Source: Nocardioides alkalitolerans
Lineage (GTDB): Bacteria; Actinomycetota; Actinomycetes; Propionibacteriales; Nocardioidaceae
Assembly (NCBI GenBank): GCA_038184435.1
Contig: CP116227.1
Location: 2,075,501-2,139,500 of the forward strand
Length of the DNA: 64,000 bases
Direction: 5' to 3'
The translations under genes were made by a program, and so were the position numbers. The stretch's first letter is position 1. Every line of letters begins with the position of its first letter. Below, in pieces: positions 34,599 through 42,988 of this stretch. The notes below the pieces were generated by a model. That model saw only the letters and a list, made by a program, of their open reading frames with translations, was not told the origin of the DNA and did not search any database.

Positions 34599-35387
34599 AT
34601 GAGCACGCAGTCCGACCGCATGCCGGCCCTCTACATCGGGCACGGAGCCCCGCCGCTCCTCGACGACCCGGTGTGGTCCGGACAGCTCGCCGCCTGGGCC
34701 GCGACCATGCCGCGCCCGAAGGCCGTGCTCATCGTGTCCGCGCACTGGGAGTCGGCGCCGATCAGCCTCTCGGCCTCGGGCCCGGGCGTCCCGCTCGTCT
34801 ACGACTTCGGCGGGTTCGCGCCGCACTACTACCAGATGCAGTACGCCACCCCCGACGCGTCCGCGCTGGCCGCCCGGGTGGCCGCGATGATGCCGGACGG
34901 CGAGCCGGTCCACCAGCACACCTCCCGCGGCCTCGACCACGGCGCGTGGGTGCCGCTGAAGATCATGTATCCCGAGGCCGACATCCCGGTCCTGCAGATG
35001 TCGCTCCCCACCGACGACCCCTACCGTCTCCTCGCCCTCGGCGAGCGCCTCCGCCCGCTGCGCGACGAGGGCGTGCTCGTCATCGGCTCCGGCTTCCTCA
35101 CCCACGGCCTGCCGTTCCTCCGCGACTTCAGCATCGACGCGAAGGCGCCGGGCTGGTCGGTCGACTTCGACCTCTGGGCCGCCGACGCGCTCTCCCGTGG
35201 CGACGTGGACGAGCTCGCGGCGTACCGCTCCAAGGCCCCCGGCATGCCCTACGCCCACCCGAGCGTCGAGCACTACACGCCGCTCTTCATCACCCTCGGC
35301 GCTGCCCTGAAGGCCGACGAGCCGGGTGACCAGCGCATCGACGGCTACTGGATGGGCCTCTCCAAGCGCTCGCTGCAGATGGCCTGA
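34599..35387 (+). CDS. Extradiol ring-cleavage dioxygenase (4,5-DOPA dioxygenase/YgiD family)
   Basis: 262 residues. LigB-type fold: the metal-binding histidines are in YIGHGAPPLL (near residue 15), SAHWES (near 50), and SRGLDHGAWVPL, with the acid/base His in GSGFLTHGLP. This subfamily opens catechol-type rings and includes DOPA dioxygenases; bacterial members often respond to quinone or electrophile stress. ATG 34599 follows AAGGAG with 7-bp spacing. It is probably controlled by the divergent MarR. Confidence 0.9.
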   Translation: MSTQSDRMPALYIGHGAPPLLDDPVWSGQLAAWAATMPRPKAVLIVSAHWESAPISLSASGPGVPLVYDFGGFAPHYYQMQYATPDASALAARVAAMMPDGEPVHQHTSRGLDHGAWVPLKIMYPEADIPVLQMSLPTDDPYRLLALGERLRPLRDEGVLVIGSGFLTHGLPFLRDFSIDAKAPGWSVDFDLWAADALSRGDVDELAAYRSKAPGMPYAHPSVEHYTPLFITLGAALKADEPGDQRIDGYWMGLSKRSLQMA

Positions 35388-35445
35388 CGCCCTCACCCGT
35401 CCGCGGGCGGCGGGTCGGCGGGTCGTCGTGGCAGGATGCTCGGCC

Positions 35446-36327
35446 GTGAAGATCCTGTCGATCCAGTCGTCGGTCGCCTACGGCCACGTCGGCAACTCCG
35501 CCGCCACCTTCCCGCTCCAGCGCCTGGGTCACGAGGTGTGGCCGGTGGTGACGGTGCACTTCTCCAACCACACGGGGTACGGCGCGTGGCGCGGCCCCCT
35601 GCTCGCCCCGAGCGACGTCGCGGACGTCATCACCGGCATCGGCGAGCGGGAGGTCACGGGCACCGACGGCAAGCCGGTGAGCGTGCTCGCGACGGCGGAC
35701 GCGGTGCTCTCGGGCTACCAGGGCGCGGAGGACGTCGGCGCCGTCATCCTCGACGCGGTCGCCCGCGTCAAGGAGCTCAACCCGGCCGCGGTCTACTGCT
35801 GCGACCCCGTGATGGGCGACGTCGGCCGCGGGATGTTCGTGCGGCCGGGGATCCCGGAGTACATGCGCGACCACGTCGTGCCCCACGCCGACATCCTCAC
35901 GCCCAACCACTTCGAGCTCGACTTCCTCAGCGACCGCACCACACGCACCGAGGCCGACGTGCTCGACGCCGTCGACGCCGTCCGCGACCGCGGCCCCCGC
36001 GACGTGCTGGTCACCAGCGTCATCACCGACGAGACCCCCGCGGGCACGCTCGAGGTGCTCGCCGTCTCCGACGACGGCGCCTGGGCCGTGCGCACCCCCC
36101 AGCTCCCCATCGCCCCCAACGGTTGCGGCGACCTCACCTCGGCGCTCTACCTCGCGCACCTGCTGACGACGCGCTCGCCCCAGCTGGCCCTCGAGCGCAC
36201 CACGTCGAGCGTCTTCAGCGTGCTGGAGGCGACGATCGCGGCCGGGACGCGCGAGATCCAGCTCATCGGCGCCCAGGCCTCCATCGCCAACCCGCCCGAG
36301 CGGTTCCAGGCGCGCCAGCTGCGCTGA
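35446..36327 (+). CDS. pdxY: Pyridoxal kinase
   Basis: 293 residues from GTG 35446. Ribokinase-fold PdxY features are SIQSSVAYGHVGNSAA with the substrate-binding start, NHTGYGAWRG, VLSGYQG, YCCDPVMGD, TPNHFELDFL and the ATP/anion-hole motif PNGCGDLTSALYL. It phosphorylates pyridoxal in the B6 salvage pathway. It lies 58 bp after the dioxygenase gene on the same strand. Confidence 0.94.
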   Translation: MKILSIQSSVAYGHVGNSAATFPLQRLGHEVWPVVTVHFSNHTGYGAWRGPLLAPSDVADVITGIGEREVTGTDGKPVSVLATADAVLSGYQGAEDVGAVILDAVARVKELNPAAVYCCDPVMGDVGRGMFVRPGIPEYMRDHVVPHADILTPNHFELDFLSDRTTRTEADVLDAVDAVRDRGPRDVLVTSVITDETPAGTLEVLAVSDDGAWAVRTPQLPIAPNGCGDLTSALYLAHLLTTRSPQLALERTTSSVFSVLEATIAAGTREIQLIGAQASIANPPERFQARQLR

Positions 36328-36335
36328 GGTCGCAG

Positions 36336-36386
36336 CCCCGGCCCGGCCCGGCCCCGGCCCCTGCCCCGGCCCCGGCCCCGGCCCCG
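36336..36386. repeat. CCCCGG-type simple-sequence tract
   Basis: Tandem GGCCCC/CCCCGG hexamers fill the 50 bp after pdxY. No gene is supported here. The tract runs into the first GAAAGAAAACGCGGAC repeat. Confidence 0.8.
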
Positions 36387-36545
36387 GAAAGAAAACGCGG
36401 ACCGCGCCCGACCGGCCCAGATCCGGTCGAAAGAAAACGCGGACCCGAGCCCCCTCCCGATCGGCGTGTCGGGCCCACGGGTCCGCGTTTTCCTTGCCCC
36501 GGCCTCCGGCCCCGCGCACTTTCTTTCTCTGCGTCCGCGTTTTCC
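36386..36545. repeat. Four-copy inverted GAAAACGCGGAC repeat cluster
   Basis: AAAGAAAACGCGGAC occurs at 36388-36402 and 36430-36444. The complement GTCCGCGTTTTCC occurs at 36481-36493 and 36533-36545. The 36430 and 36481 copies flank a natural stem (CGCGGACCCG against CGGGTCCGCG). The gap between pdxY and pirin contains no convincing gene. Confidence 0.8.
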
Positions 36546-36691
36546 TCAGCCCGGTGCCGGCGCCGCCCCGACAGGCGTACGACGCCGGGAGCGGCGCCAC
36601 GCACGCCGTACCGTCCCGTGGTCGTGGCCCCACCGCCCGGGAAACGACCCCCTGCGGCCACAGATCGAACCGGGAACATCTTGCGCCCCCA

Positions 36692-36713
36692 TCTAGTTCA
36701 ATGTTCAACTAGA
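36692..36713. promoter_or_regulatory. Candidate operator upstream of pirin
   Basis: A 22-bp inverted repeat with outer arms TCTAGTT and AACTAGA and a centre containing two TTCAA half-sites, 24 bp before the pirin start. The arrangement is typical of MarR-family sites. Confidence 0.6.
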
Positions 36714-36736
36714 TCACCCGAGCCGAGGAGACCCCG

Positions 36737-37717
36737 ATGCCTGCTGTGAACGTGCCCGACTGGACCGTCCTCCCCCGTACCGTCGCGGCGCTCCCCGGCG
36801 CCGAGGACCGTGCGGTCGTCAGCGTGACCACCGCCCCGCAGGGCTACGAGGGCGAGGGCTTTCCCGTGCGCCGCGCCTTCGCCGGCGTGGACGCCCGCCT
36901 GCTCGACCCGTTCATCCACCTCGACCAGATGGGCGAGGTGGAGTACGCGCCGGGCGAGCCCAAGGGCACCCCATGGCACCCGCACCGCGGCTTCGAGACC
37001 GTGACCTACATGATCGACGGGGTCATGGACCACCAGGACAGCCACGGCGGTGGCGGGTCCATCACCGACGGCGACACGCAGTGGATGACGGCCGGCTCCG
37101 GCCTGCTCCACATCGAGGCCCCGCCGGAGTGGCTCGTCAGCAAGGGCGGCCTCTTCCACGGCCTGCAGCTGTGGGTGAACCTGCCGAAGGCGTCGAAGTG
37201 GCTGCCGCCGCACTACCAGGACCTCCGCTCCAGCGAGGTCGGCCTCGGCACCTCCCCCGACGCGGGCGCGCTCATCCGCGTCATCGCCGGCGAGGTCGAC
37301 GGCATCCACGGTCCGGGCAGCACCCACACCCCGATGGCGATGGTGCACGCGACCGTCACGCCGGGCGCCGAGGTCGTGCTCCCGTGGCGCACGGACTTCA
37401 ACGCGCTGGTCTACGTGATGTCGGGCAACGGGTACGTCGGCGGTGAGCGCCGTCCGATCGGCACCGGTCAGCTCGCCGTGCTCGGTCACGGCGAGACGGT
37501 CACCGTCGGCGCCGACCGCGCGCAGGAGTCGCGCCACGAGGCGCTCGAGGTCGTGGTGCTCGGCGGCCAGCCGATCCGCGAGCCGATCGCCTGGATGGGC
37601 CCGTTCGTCATGAACACCCGCGCCGAGGTGCTGCAGGCGTTCGAGGACTTCAACAAGGGCCGGCTCGGCACGATCCCGGCGGTGCCCCACGGCGACGTCC
37701 AAGGCGAGATCCGCTGA
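36737..37717 (+). CDS. Pirin family protein
   Basis: 326 residues. Bicupin fold: the N-terminal cupin has the metal His set in PWHPHRGFETVTYMIDG and HQDSHGGGGSI, then WMTAGSGLLHIEAPPE, all pirin signatures. Bacterial pirins act as redox-sensing regulators or quercetinases. GAGGAG lies at a good distance from ATG 36737. A palindromic operator just upstream implies tight control, perhaps by the MarR protein encoded 2.2 kb away. Confidence 0.92.
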   Translation: MPAVNVPDWTVLPRTVAALPGAEDRAVVSVTTAPQGYEGEGFPVRRAFAGVDARLLDPFIHLDQMGEVEYAPGEPKGTPWHPHRGFETVTYMIDGVMDHQDSHGGGGSITDGDTQWMTAGSGLLHIEAPPEWLVSKGGLFHGLQLWVNLPKASKWLPPHYQDLRSSEVGLGTSPDAGALIRVIAGEVDGIHGPGSTHTPMAMVHATVTPGAEVVLPWRTDFNALVYVMSGNGYVGGERRPIGTGQLAVLGHGETVTVGADRAQESRHEALEVVVLGGQPIREPIAWMGPFVMNTRAEVLQAFEDFNKGRLGTIPAVPHGDVQGEIR

Positions 37718-37757
37718 CGCGGAGGCCCGACCGAGGGCCGGCAGGACGAGGAGGAGG

Positions 37758-37829
37758 GCCGCCTGCGGGACTCGAACCCGCAACCTTCGCATTACAAGGG
37801 CGCTGCGCTACCAGTTGCGCCAAGGCGGC
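37758..37829 (-). tRNA. tRNA-Thr (anticodon TGT)
   Basis: 72 nt on the minus strand. The acceptor stem GCCGCCT/AGGCGGC is perfect, the D arm is GCGC-AACTGGTA-GCGC, the anticodon loop is CTTGTAA with anticodon TGT, and the T arm is GCGGG-TTCGAGT-CCCGC. No CCA is encoded. The anticodon stem (GCGCC/TGCGA) has only three Watson-Crick pairs, with mismatches at both ends. Confidence 0.85.
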
Positions 37830-37913
37830 ATGCCGCGTCGGCGAGCGAGCGGCACGGGCATCGTAGAGGGCTGAACGGCCCGCGATGTTCTAGGGTCGGG
37901 CGCGGAGGAACCC

Positions 37914-39173
37914 ATGGCACTTCGCATCGTCGCGAGCCGGCCCGACCCGGCGCTCCTCGCCCTGCCTTGGGCGACCCCGCTCGAGGAGTGGACCGAGCAC
38001 GTGGTCCCGCTCCCCCGCGGCCTGTCGCGCCACGTGGTGCGCATCGTCCAGCTGCCCAGCACGCGCGGGCCGGGGCCGATCGTCGCGGTCAAGGAGACCG
38101 TCGAGCAGATGGCGTTCCGGGAGCACCGCACGCTGCGCGACCTGCAGCGCGCGGGGCTCCCCGCCGTCGTACCGCAGGGAGTGGTGACCGGCCGCACCAC
38201 GCCGGACGGCGAGGAGCTCCCCGCTGCCCTGCTGACGGAGCACCTTCGCTTCTCGCTCCCCTACCGCAGCCTCTTCGCGCGCGGCTCCGGGACGGACTAC
38301 GTGCCCTCGCTCGTCGACGCGCTCGTCGTGCTGCTGGCCCGGCTGCACCTCGCGGACTTCTACTGGGGCGACGTGTCGCTCTCCAACGTGCTCTTCCGGC
38401 GCGCCGCGGGCGGGTTCGCGGCGTACCTCGTCGACGCCGAGACCGGCGAGTGGCGCAATCCCCTGTCGGACAACCTGCGGGCGTACGACGTCGAGGTGGG
38501 GTGCCAGAACGTCTTCGCCGAGCTGCTCGACCTGCAGGCCGCCGGGTCGCTCGCCGCCGACGTCGACATCCGCGGGGTCGTGCGGATGGTGCAGGAGCGC
38601 TACGAGGCGCTGTGGGCCGAGCTCACCAGCACCGAGGAGTTCTCGACCGACGAGATGTGGCGGATCGAGCGTCGCATCGACCGGCTCAACGAGCTCGGCT
38701 TCGACGTCGAGGAGCTCGACATCGTGACGGACTACGACGGCGACCGGGTGCAGATCCAGCCCCGGGTCGTCGAGGCCGGGCACCACTGCCGCGAGCTGCG
38801 CGCCCTCACGGGTCTCAACGTCGAGGACGCGCAGGCCCGGCGCCTGCTCAACGACATCGCGGCCTTCACGGCCCACCACGGCCTCGGCGGCGCGGACCGC
38901 TCGCTGGTGGCGCACCGGTGGCTGACGGAGGTCTACGAGCCGTTGTCGGCGATGATCCCGCCGGACAGCCGCGGCAAGCGCGAGCCGGCGGAGGTGTTCC
39001 ACGAGGTGCTGGAGCACCGGTGGTACCTCTCCGAGCAGGCCGGCCACGAGGTCGACATCTTCCTGGCGGCGCGGGACTACGTCGATCACGTGCTCACGCG
39101 CCTCGAGGAGGAGGCCGTCACGCCCGACGTCGCCACCGAAACCGAGTCGATCGAGGACGCGTCCCGCCCGTAG
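37914..39173 (+). CDS. DUF4032 protein with kinase-like fold
   Basis: 419 residues. About 60-200 resembles aminoglycoside/lipopolysaccharide-kinase folds. VAVKETVEQMAFREH looks like the nucleotide-binding Lys and Glu, LADFYWGDVSLSNVLFRR like the catalytic loop (D-x-x-x-x-N), and AYLVDAETGEW like the metal-binding Asp. The C-terminal half matches DUF4032 (VHEVLEHRWYLSEQ-like segment). Substrate and activity unknown. It lies 84 bp past the convergent tRNA gene and 9 bp before the acetyltransferase gene. Confidence 0.82.
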   Translation: MALRIVASRPDPALLALPWATPLEEWTEHVVPLPRGLSRHVVRIVQLPSTRGPGPIVAVKETVEQMAFREHRTLRDLQRAGLPAVVPQGVVTGRTTPDGEELPAALLTEHLRFSLPYRSLFARGSGTDYVPSLVDALVVLLARLHLADFYWGDVSLSNVLFRRAAGGFAAYLVDAETGEWRNPLSDNLRAYDVEVGCQNVFAELLDLQAAGSLAADVDIRGVVRMVQERYEALWAELTSTEEFSTDEMWRIERRIDRLNELGFDVEELDIVTDYDGDRVQIQPRVVEAGHHCRELRALTGLNVEDAQARRLLNDIAAFTAHHGLGGADRSLVAHRWLTEVYEPLSAMIPPDSRGKREPAEVFHEVLEHRWYLSEQAGHEVDIFLAARDYVDHVLTRLEEEAVTPDVATETESIEDASRP

Positions 39174-39182
39174 GTTCCTCCC

Positions 39183-40415
39183 ATGGCCCTCCACACCCGC
39201 CGGCTCGGTCCCGACGACACCCAGGAGGTGCTCGACCAGTCGCTCGCGCTGGGGGTCGAGGCGTTCGGGCCCTACCCGGCGCACCTCCCCCGGCCGCCGA
39301 TGCCGGAGCCGGGGTCGTGGCCCGACGGGGTCTCGATGTGGGCGACGTTCGAGGATGCCGCCGACGACGCCGGGGACCCGCGCATGGTCGCCCGCGTGCG
39401 CACCCACGCCTACACCTCGTGGTGGGGCGGCGCCGCGATCCCGACCTGCGGCTTCGGCGGCGTGGTCGTGGCGGCCGAGCACCGCGGCGCCGGGCTGCTC
39501 ACCGAGCTGTTCGCCTCGTCGCTGCGGGAGGCCGCCGACCGGGGCGACGCCATGTCGGGGCTGTTCCCGACGGCCCCCGGCATCTACCGGAAGTTCGGCT
39601 ACGAGGTCGCGACCGCGCTCGACACCGTGCAGGTCCCGCTGGCCGACCTGGCCGGGGTGCGGCCGGCGCCGTCCGTGCGGGTGCGCCGCGCGACCCCCGC
39701 CGACGAGCCGGCGATCGCCGCGACGTACGACCTCTGGGCCCGCGAGCAGAACGGGCCCCTCACCCGCCGCGGCCCGCTCTTCGCGAAGCCGAAGGAGCGC
39801 GGCCCCGCCGAGGGCGTGACGCTCGCCGAGGAGCGGTCGCCGGACGGTGGGTGGCGGGCGGTCGGGTACGTCGCGTGGGAGCGGGAGGCCGGGTACGGCG
39901 CGGACAAGTCCCTCCAGGTCGACGACCTGGTCGCGCTCACGGGCGACGCCGCCCGCGCGCTGTGGAAGGTGGTCGCGTCGTTCTCGTCGGTCAACGGGTC
40001 GGTGCAGCTCGAGACGTCGGACCCGGACGCGGCGCGCCTCGTGCTGCCGTCACTGGCGTGGCAGCGCGTGAAGTCCCACCCCTACATGGTGCGGGTGCTC
40101 GACGTGCCCGGGGCGCTGCTGCCGCGGACCTATCCCGTGGACGGGACGGCCGTGTTCGAGGTGGCCGGGGACGTGCTGGGGCTGGTCGAGGGGACCTGGG
40201 AGCTGGGGGTGGTGGACGGCGTCGCGTCGGTACGGCGCGTGTCCGGGGCCGAGGCGCCGCGGCTGACCGTCAACGGGTTGTCGCTGCTGCAGGCCGGGGC
40301 GCAGTCGTGCGCGAACCTGCGGATGCTGGGGGTGCTGGACGGGCCGCGGGAGCACGACGGGCTGCTCGACGCGTGGTTCGGGGGGCGGCAGGTGCACGTG
40401 CGGGACTACTACTGA
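39183..40415 (+). CDS. Eis-family GNAT N-acetyltransferase
   Basis: 410 residues, matching Eis length. The N-terminal GNAT domain has the acetyl-CoA loop VVVAAEHRGAGLLTEL (V-x-x-x-x-R-G-x-G) and SGLFPTAPGIYRKFGYE. A second GNAT-like domain and a C-terminal sterol-carrier-like domain (about 300-410) follow. The terminal residues DYY provide the C-terminal carboxylate that acts in Eis catalysis. Eis enzymes acetylate aminoglycosides or peptides at several amines. Substrate here untested. Confidence 0.88.
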   Translation: MALHTRRLGPDDTQEVLDQSLALGVEAFGPYPAHLPRPPMPEPGSWPDGVSMWATFEDAADDAGDPRMVARVRTHAYTSWWGGAAIPTCGFGGVVVAAEHRGAGLLTELFASSLREAADRGDAMSGLFPTAPGIYRKFGYEVATALDTVQVPLADLAGVRPAPSVRVRRATPADEPAIAATYDLWAREQNGPLTRRGPLFAKPKERGPAEGVTLAEERSPDGGWRAVGYVAWEREAGYGADKSLQVDDLVALTGDAARALWKVVASFSSVNGSVQLETSDPDAARLVLPSLAWQRVKSHPYMVRVLDVPGALLPRTYPVDGTAVFEVAGDVLGLVEGTWELGVVDGVASVRRVSGAEAPRLTVNGLSLLQAGAQSCANLRMLGVLDGPREHDGLLDAWFGGRQVHVRDYY

Positions 40416-40444
40416 CCACCTGACACGTCGCTAAGGTGGGGGTC

Positions 40445-40510
40445 ATGTCGAGCCCCGAGGCAAACAAGCAGGGGGTTGCCGGTCACGCCGTCAGCCCCCA
40501 GCACCCCTGA
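40445..40510 (+). CDS. Leader peptide (21 residues) of the exporter gene
   Basis: ATG 40445 with AAGGTGGGGG just upstream opens a 21-codon frame (MSSPEANKQGVAGHAVSPQH plus Pro) ending at TGA 40508-40510, 71 bp before the exporter start. The coding stretch can form GGGGGTTG:CAGCCCCC (40471-40500), and its GCCGGTCA (40478-40485) can instead pair with TGACCGGC (40522-40529) downstream. Such mutually exclusive stems are expected for ribosome-mediated attenuation. Confidence 0.65.
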   Translation: MSSPEANKQGVAGHAVSPQHP

Positions 40511-40512
40511 TC

Positions 40513-40528
40513 CCGGTCCCCTGACCGG
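40513..40528 (+). promoter_or_regulatory. Attenuator-like hairpin downstream of the leader peptide
   Basis: CCGGTC-CCCT-GACCGG forms directly after the leader stop, followed by GGCGCTGGCGCC. The right arm can also pair with the leader coding sequence, so ribosome stalling could switch the structure. Confidence 0.55.
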
Positions 40529-40581
40529 CGCTGGCGCCGTGACGAGACGTCCCTGTCGACCTCGTCCCTCGGAGCCCACCC

Positions 40582-41757
40582 GTGCCTGCCCTGCCCAGAC
40601 TTCCCCTTGCCCTCTACCTGCTCGCCCTGGCGGTCTTCGCCATGGGTACGTCGGAGTTCATGCTCGCCGGCCTCGTGCCGCCGATCGCTGTGGACCTCGG
40701 CGTCTCCGTCGGCGCTGCCGGCCTGCTGACCTCGGCGTTCGCCGTCGGCATGGTCGTCGGGGCCCCCGCCATGGCCGCCTTCGCCCGCCGGTGGCCGCCG
40801 CGCGCCACCCTGCTCGGCTGCGTCGTCGTCTTCGCGCTCTGCCACGTGGTCGCCGCGACCACCCCGGACTTCGCCGTGCTGCTCGCGACCCGCGTGGTCG
40901 CGGCCGTCGCCAACGCCGGCTTCCTCGCCGTCGCGCTCGCCACCGCGACGCGCATCGTCCCGCCCGACCGCACGGGGCGCGCGGTGGCCGTGCTGCTGTC
41001 CGGTACGACGATCGCGATGGTCGTCGGCGTACCCGCCGGTTCCCTCCTCGGTACGGCGCTGGGCTGGCGCTCCACGTTCTGGGCGGTCGCGCTGCTCTGC
41101 GTGCCGGCGGCGCTCGGGATCGTGCTCGGCGTGCGGGTCGGTCGTGTGGTCGATCCCGACGAGCGCCACACTCCCCTGGGCCGCGAGCTCGCTGCGCTGC
41201 GCGCACCTCGGTTGCTGGTCGTGCTGCTGCTCGCCGCGCTGGCCAACGGCGGCACCTTCGCGGCGTTCACCTTCCTCGCGCCCGTCGTGACGGAGACGGC
41301 CGACCTCGGTGAGGCGTGGGTGTCGGTGGCCCTCGTGCTGTTCGGGGTCGGATCGTTCCTCGGGGTCACCGCCGCCGGGCGGCTCGCCGACCAGCACGCC
41401 CGGACCACGTTGCTCGCGGCGACGCCGCTCGCGGTGCTCGGCTGGGCGCTGCTGGCCCTGCTCGCGGCACACCCCGTCGCCCTGCTCGGGCTGGTCCTCG
41501 CGCAAGGTGCGGCGGCGTTCCTCGTCGGCAGCGTGCTCATCGCGCGGGCGCTGCACGCCGCGACGGACGCGCCCACGATGGGCGGCTCCTACGCGACGGC
41601 CGCGCTCAACCTGGGCGCCACCGTGGGTCCGGCACTGGGTGCGGTCGCGATCGCTGGCGCAGGCGCGCGGGGGCCGCTGGGGGTGGCCGTCGCGCTGAGC
41701 GCGCTGGCCCTCGTCGTGCTCCTCGGGGCGCGACGCGTCGTCGTACCGCGGGAGTGA
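40582..41757 (+). CDS. MFS drug exporter, Cmx/CmrA (chloramphenicol efflux) type
   Basis: 391 residues from GTG 40582, with GGAG 7 bp upstream. About 12 membrane helices. The N-terminal helix LYLLALAVFAMGTSEFMLAG and the segments TRVVAAVANAGFLAVALATAT and AVLLSGTTIAMVVGVPAGS closely match the Cmx/CmrA group of proton-driven chloramphenicol exporters. The preceding leader peptide and switching hairpins suggest induction when ribosomes stall, which suits a ribosome-targeting drug. The actual drug is not provable from sequence. Confidence 0.88.
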   Translation: MPALPRLPLALYLLALAVFAMGTSEFMLAGLVPPIAVDLGVSVGAAGLLTSAFAVGMVVGAPAMAAFARRWPPRATLLGCVVVFALCHVVAATTPDFAVLLATRVVAAVANAGFLAVALATATRIVPPDRTGRAVAVLLSGTTIAMVVGVPAGSLLGTALGWRSTFWAVALLCVPAALGIVLGVRVGRVVDPDERHTPLGRELAALRAPRLLVVLLLAALANGGTFAAFTFLAPVVTETADLGEAWVSVALVLFGVGSFLGVTAAGRLADQHARTTLLAATPLAVLGWALLALLAAHPVALLGLVLAQGAAAFLVGSVLIARALHAATDAPTMGGSYATAALNLGATVGPALGAVAIAGAGARGPLGVAVALSALALVVLLGARRVVVPRE

Positions 41758-41767
41758 CGGCGCCGCG

Positions 41768-41804
41768 GGTGGGATCGGTTGCTCATGGAGCAACGGATCC
41801 CACC
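41768..41804. terminator. Bidirectional terminator between exporter and lipoprotein genes
   Basis: Stem GGTGGGATC-G-GTTGCTC with its complement GAGCAAC-G-GATCCCACC around ATG: 16 base pairs with one mismatch, between two convergent genes. Confidence 0.85.
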
Positions 41805-41811
41805 CACCGCG

Positions 41812-42504
41812 TCAGAGCGTGCGGATGAACGCGTCGACCCGCTCGCGCGTGATGACGAAGCCGGGCGGCAGGTCGGCCATGTAGCCGTGGCCGCCCGGCT
41901 CGATGTCGAACGGCGGGTCGCCGCACGGCAGGTGGGGCAGCAGGGTGTCGGAGTCGAACGGCTCGTCCTCGGCGACGAGCTCGACGGTCGTGGGGTCGAT
42001 GACGCGGATCTGCAGCTGTGAGCCCCACACCTCCCACGTGGTGGTGCGCCCCTCGATCTGGTCGGTGCACTCGAGCCGCACGTACTCCGACCCCGGCACC
42101 ACGTCGACGCAGATGAGCGCGTTGAGGTCGTCCCACTCGTTCACGTCGGACGGGAGCGCCCACGGGCGGTCGAGGCCGATCGGCGTGTAGAAGCCGCGCA
42201 GCTCCGGCGCCTGGTCGGGCACCTCCAGGTCCTCGATCGCCATGAGGGCCTGCATCTGCTCGACATCGCCCGGATAGGGCTGGGCCCCTGCCACGACCGC
42301 TTCCTGGCGACAGGCGGGCCCCATCTCGACGGAGGTCGGGTCGATGGTCGGGAGCTCGGTCGGCGTCGTCGATGCCTCCGACGACGCGTCCGGTGGCCCG
42401 GAGCGGGACTCGTCCGGCGACGCACCGCTGCACCCGCTCGCCGCCAGCAGGAGCACGAGCCCGGCCCACCCGGCCACCCGCGCCTCGCGCGATCGACCGC
42501 GCAT
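41812..42504 (-). CDS. Predicted lipoprotein of unknown function
   Basis: 230 residues from ATG 42504, preceded by GGAGGTGGAG. The signal peptide ends in the lipobox LAASGC, and a Ser/Thr/Pro-rich spacer follows. The mature domain (about 70-230) has four cysteines (ACRQE, LICVDV, LECTDQ, LPCGDP) that could form disulfides. No catalytic motif is recognised. It lies between the exporter and the WXG100-like locus and may not belong to either. Confidence 0.78.
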   Translation of the reverse strand: MRGRSREARVAGWAGLVLLLAASGCSGASPDESRSGPPDASSEASTTPTELPTIDPTSVEMGPACRQEAVVAGAQPYPGDVEQMQALMAIEDLEVPDQAPELRGFYTPIGLDRPWALPSDVNEWDDLNALICVDVVPGSEYVRLECTDQIEGRTTTWEVWGSQLQIRVIDPTTVELVAEDEPFDSDTLLPHLPCGDPPFDIEPGGHGYMADLPPGFVITRERVDAFIRTL

Positions 42505-42631
42505 CCGCTCCACCTCCCTGACGAGTGTTGCCAGAAAATTGTTACCACACATATGTTTGCCCGGTCGTCTGGTGGGGAGGACGACCGCAGGGCTCTCACC
42601 GGGGGGAGCCTCGGGTTTCAGGGGGAGACTC

Positions 42632-42988
42632 ATGGCAGACGTAGTTCTCGACGACGAGCGCGTGGCGCTCGTCCGCGCCGCCATCGGACGGCTCACCGAG
42701 AGGCTGGCGCAGTGCGCCGACGGCATCGCCGCCGTACCGTCCCGCAGCTTCGGCGGCTCCGCCGTCGGCATCGAGGCAGCGGCGCAACGAGCGGGCGCCC
42801 TGCGCACGCAAGAGCTGGAGCTGCGGTCGGTGGTGCAGTACCTCGACGAGGTCCTGGGCGCCTTCGACGCGGCGGCCGACGACGTACGCACGTCCGACGA
42901 GCACGCCAGCGACCTGCTCCACGAGGTGCTGATCACCCTGAGCACCGTGGCCGACCGCGTCGGGCGGTGCGCCCGCGAGGCTTTCTGA
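42632..42988 (+). CDS. Small helical WXG100/ESX-like protein
   Basis: 118 residues from ATG 42632 with a GGGGGAG site. Almost entirely alpha-helical: two long helices separated by a turn near SRSFGGSAVG. Size and layout fit the WXG100/EspC-like substrates of type VII secretion, although no exact W-x-G is present. It shares its stop with the next start (TGATG), so it is co-translated with the PPE-like protein. Function assigned by context. Confidence 0.65.
   Translation: MADVVLDDERVALVRAAIGRLTERLAQCADGIAAVPSRSFGGSAVGIEAAAQRAGALRTQELELRSVVQYLDEVLGAFDAAADDVRTSDEHASDLLHEVLITLSTVADRVGRCAREAF

Noticed and set aside
37914..39173. DUF4032 protein as an aminoglycoside phosphotransferase
   Set aside because: The kinase-like loop is present, but the rest of the protein follows DUF4032 and not the resistance enzymes; no drug role can be supported.
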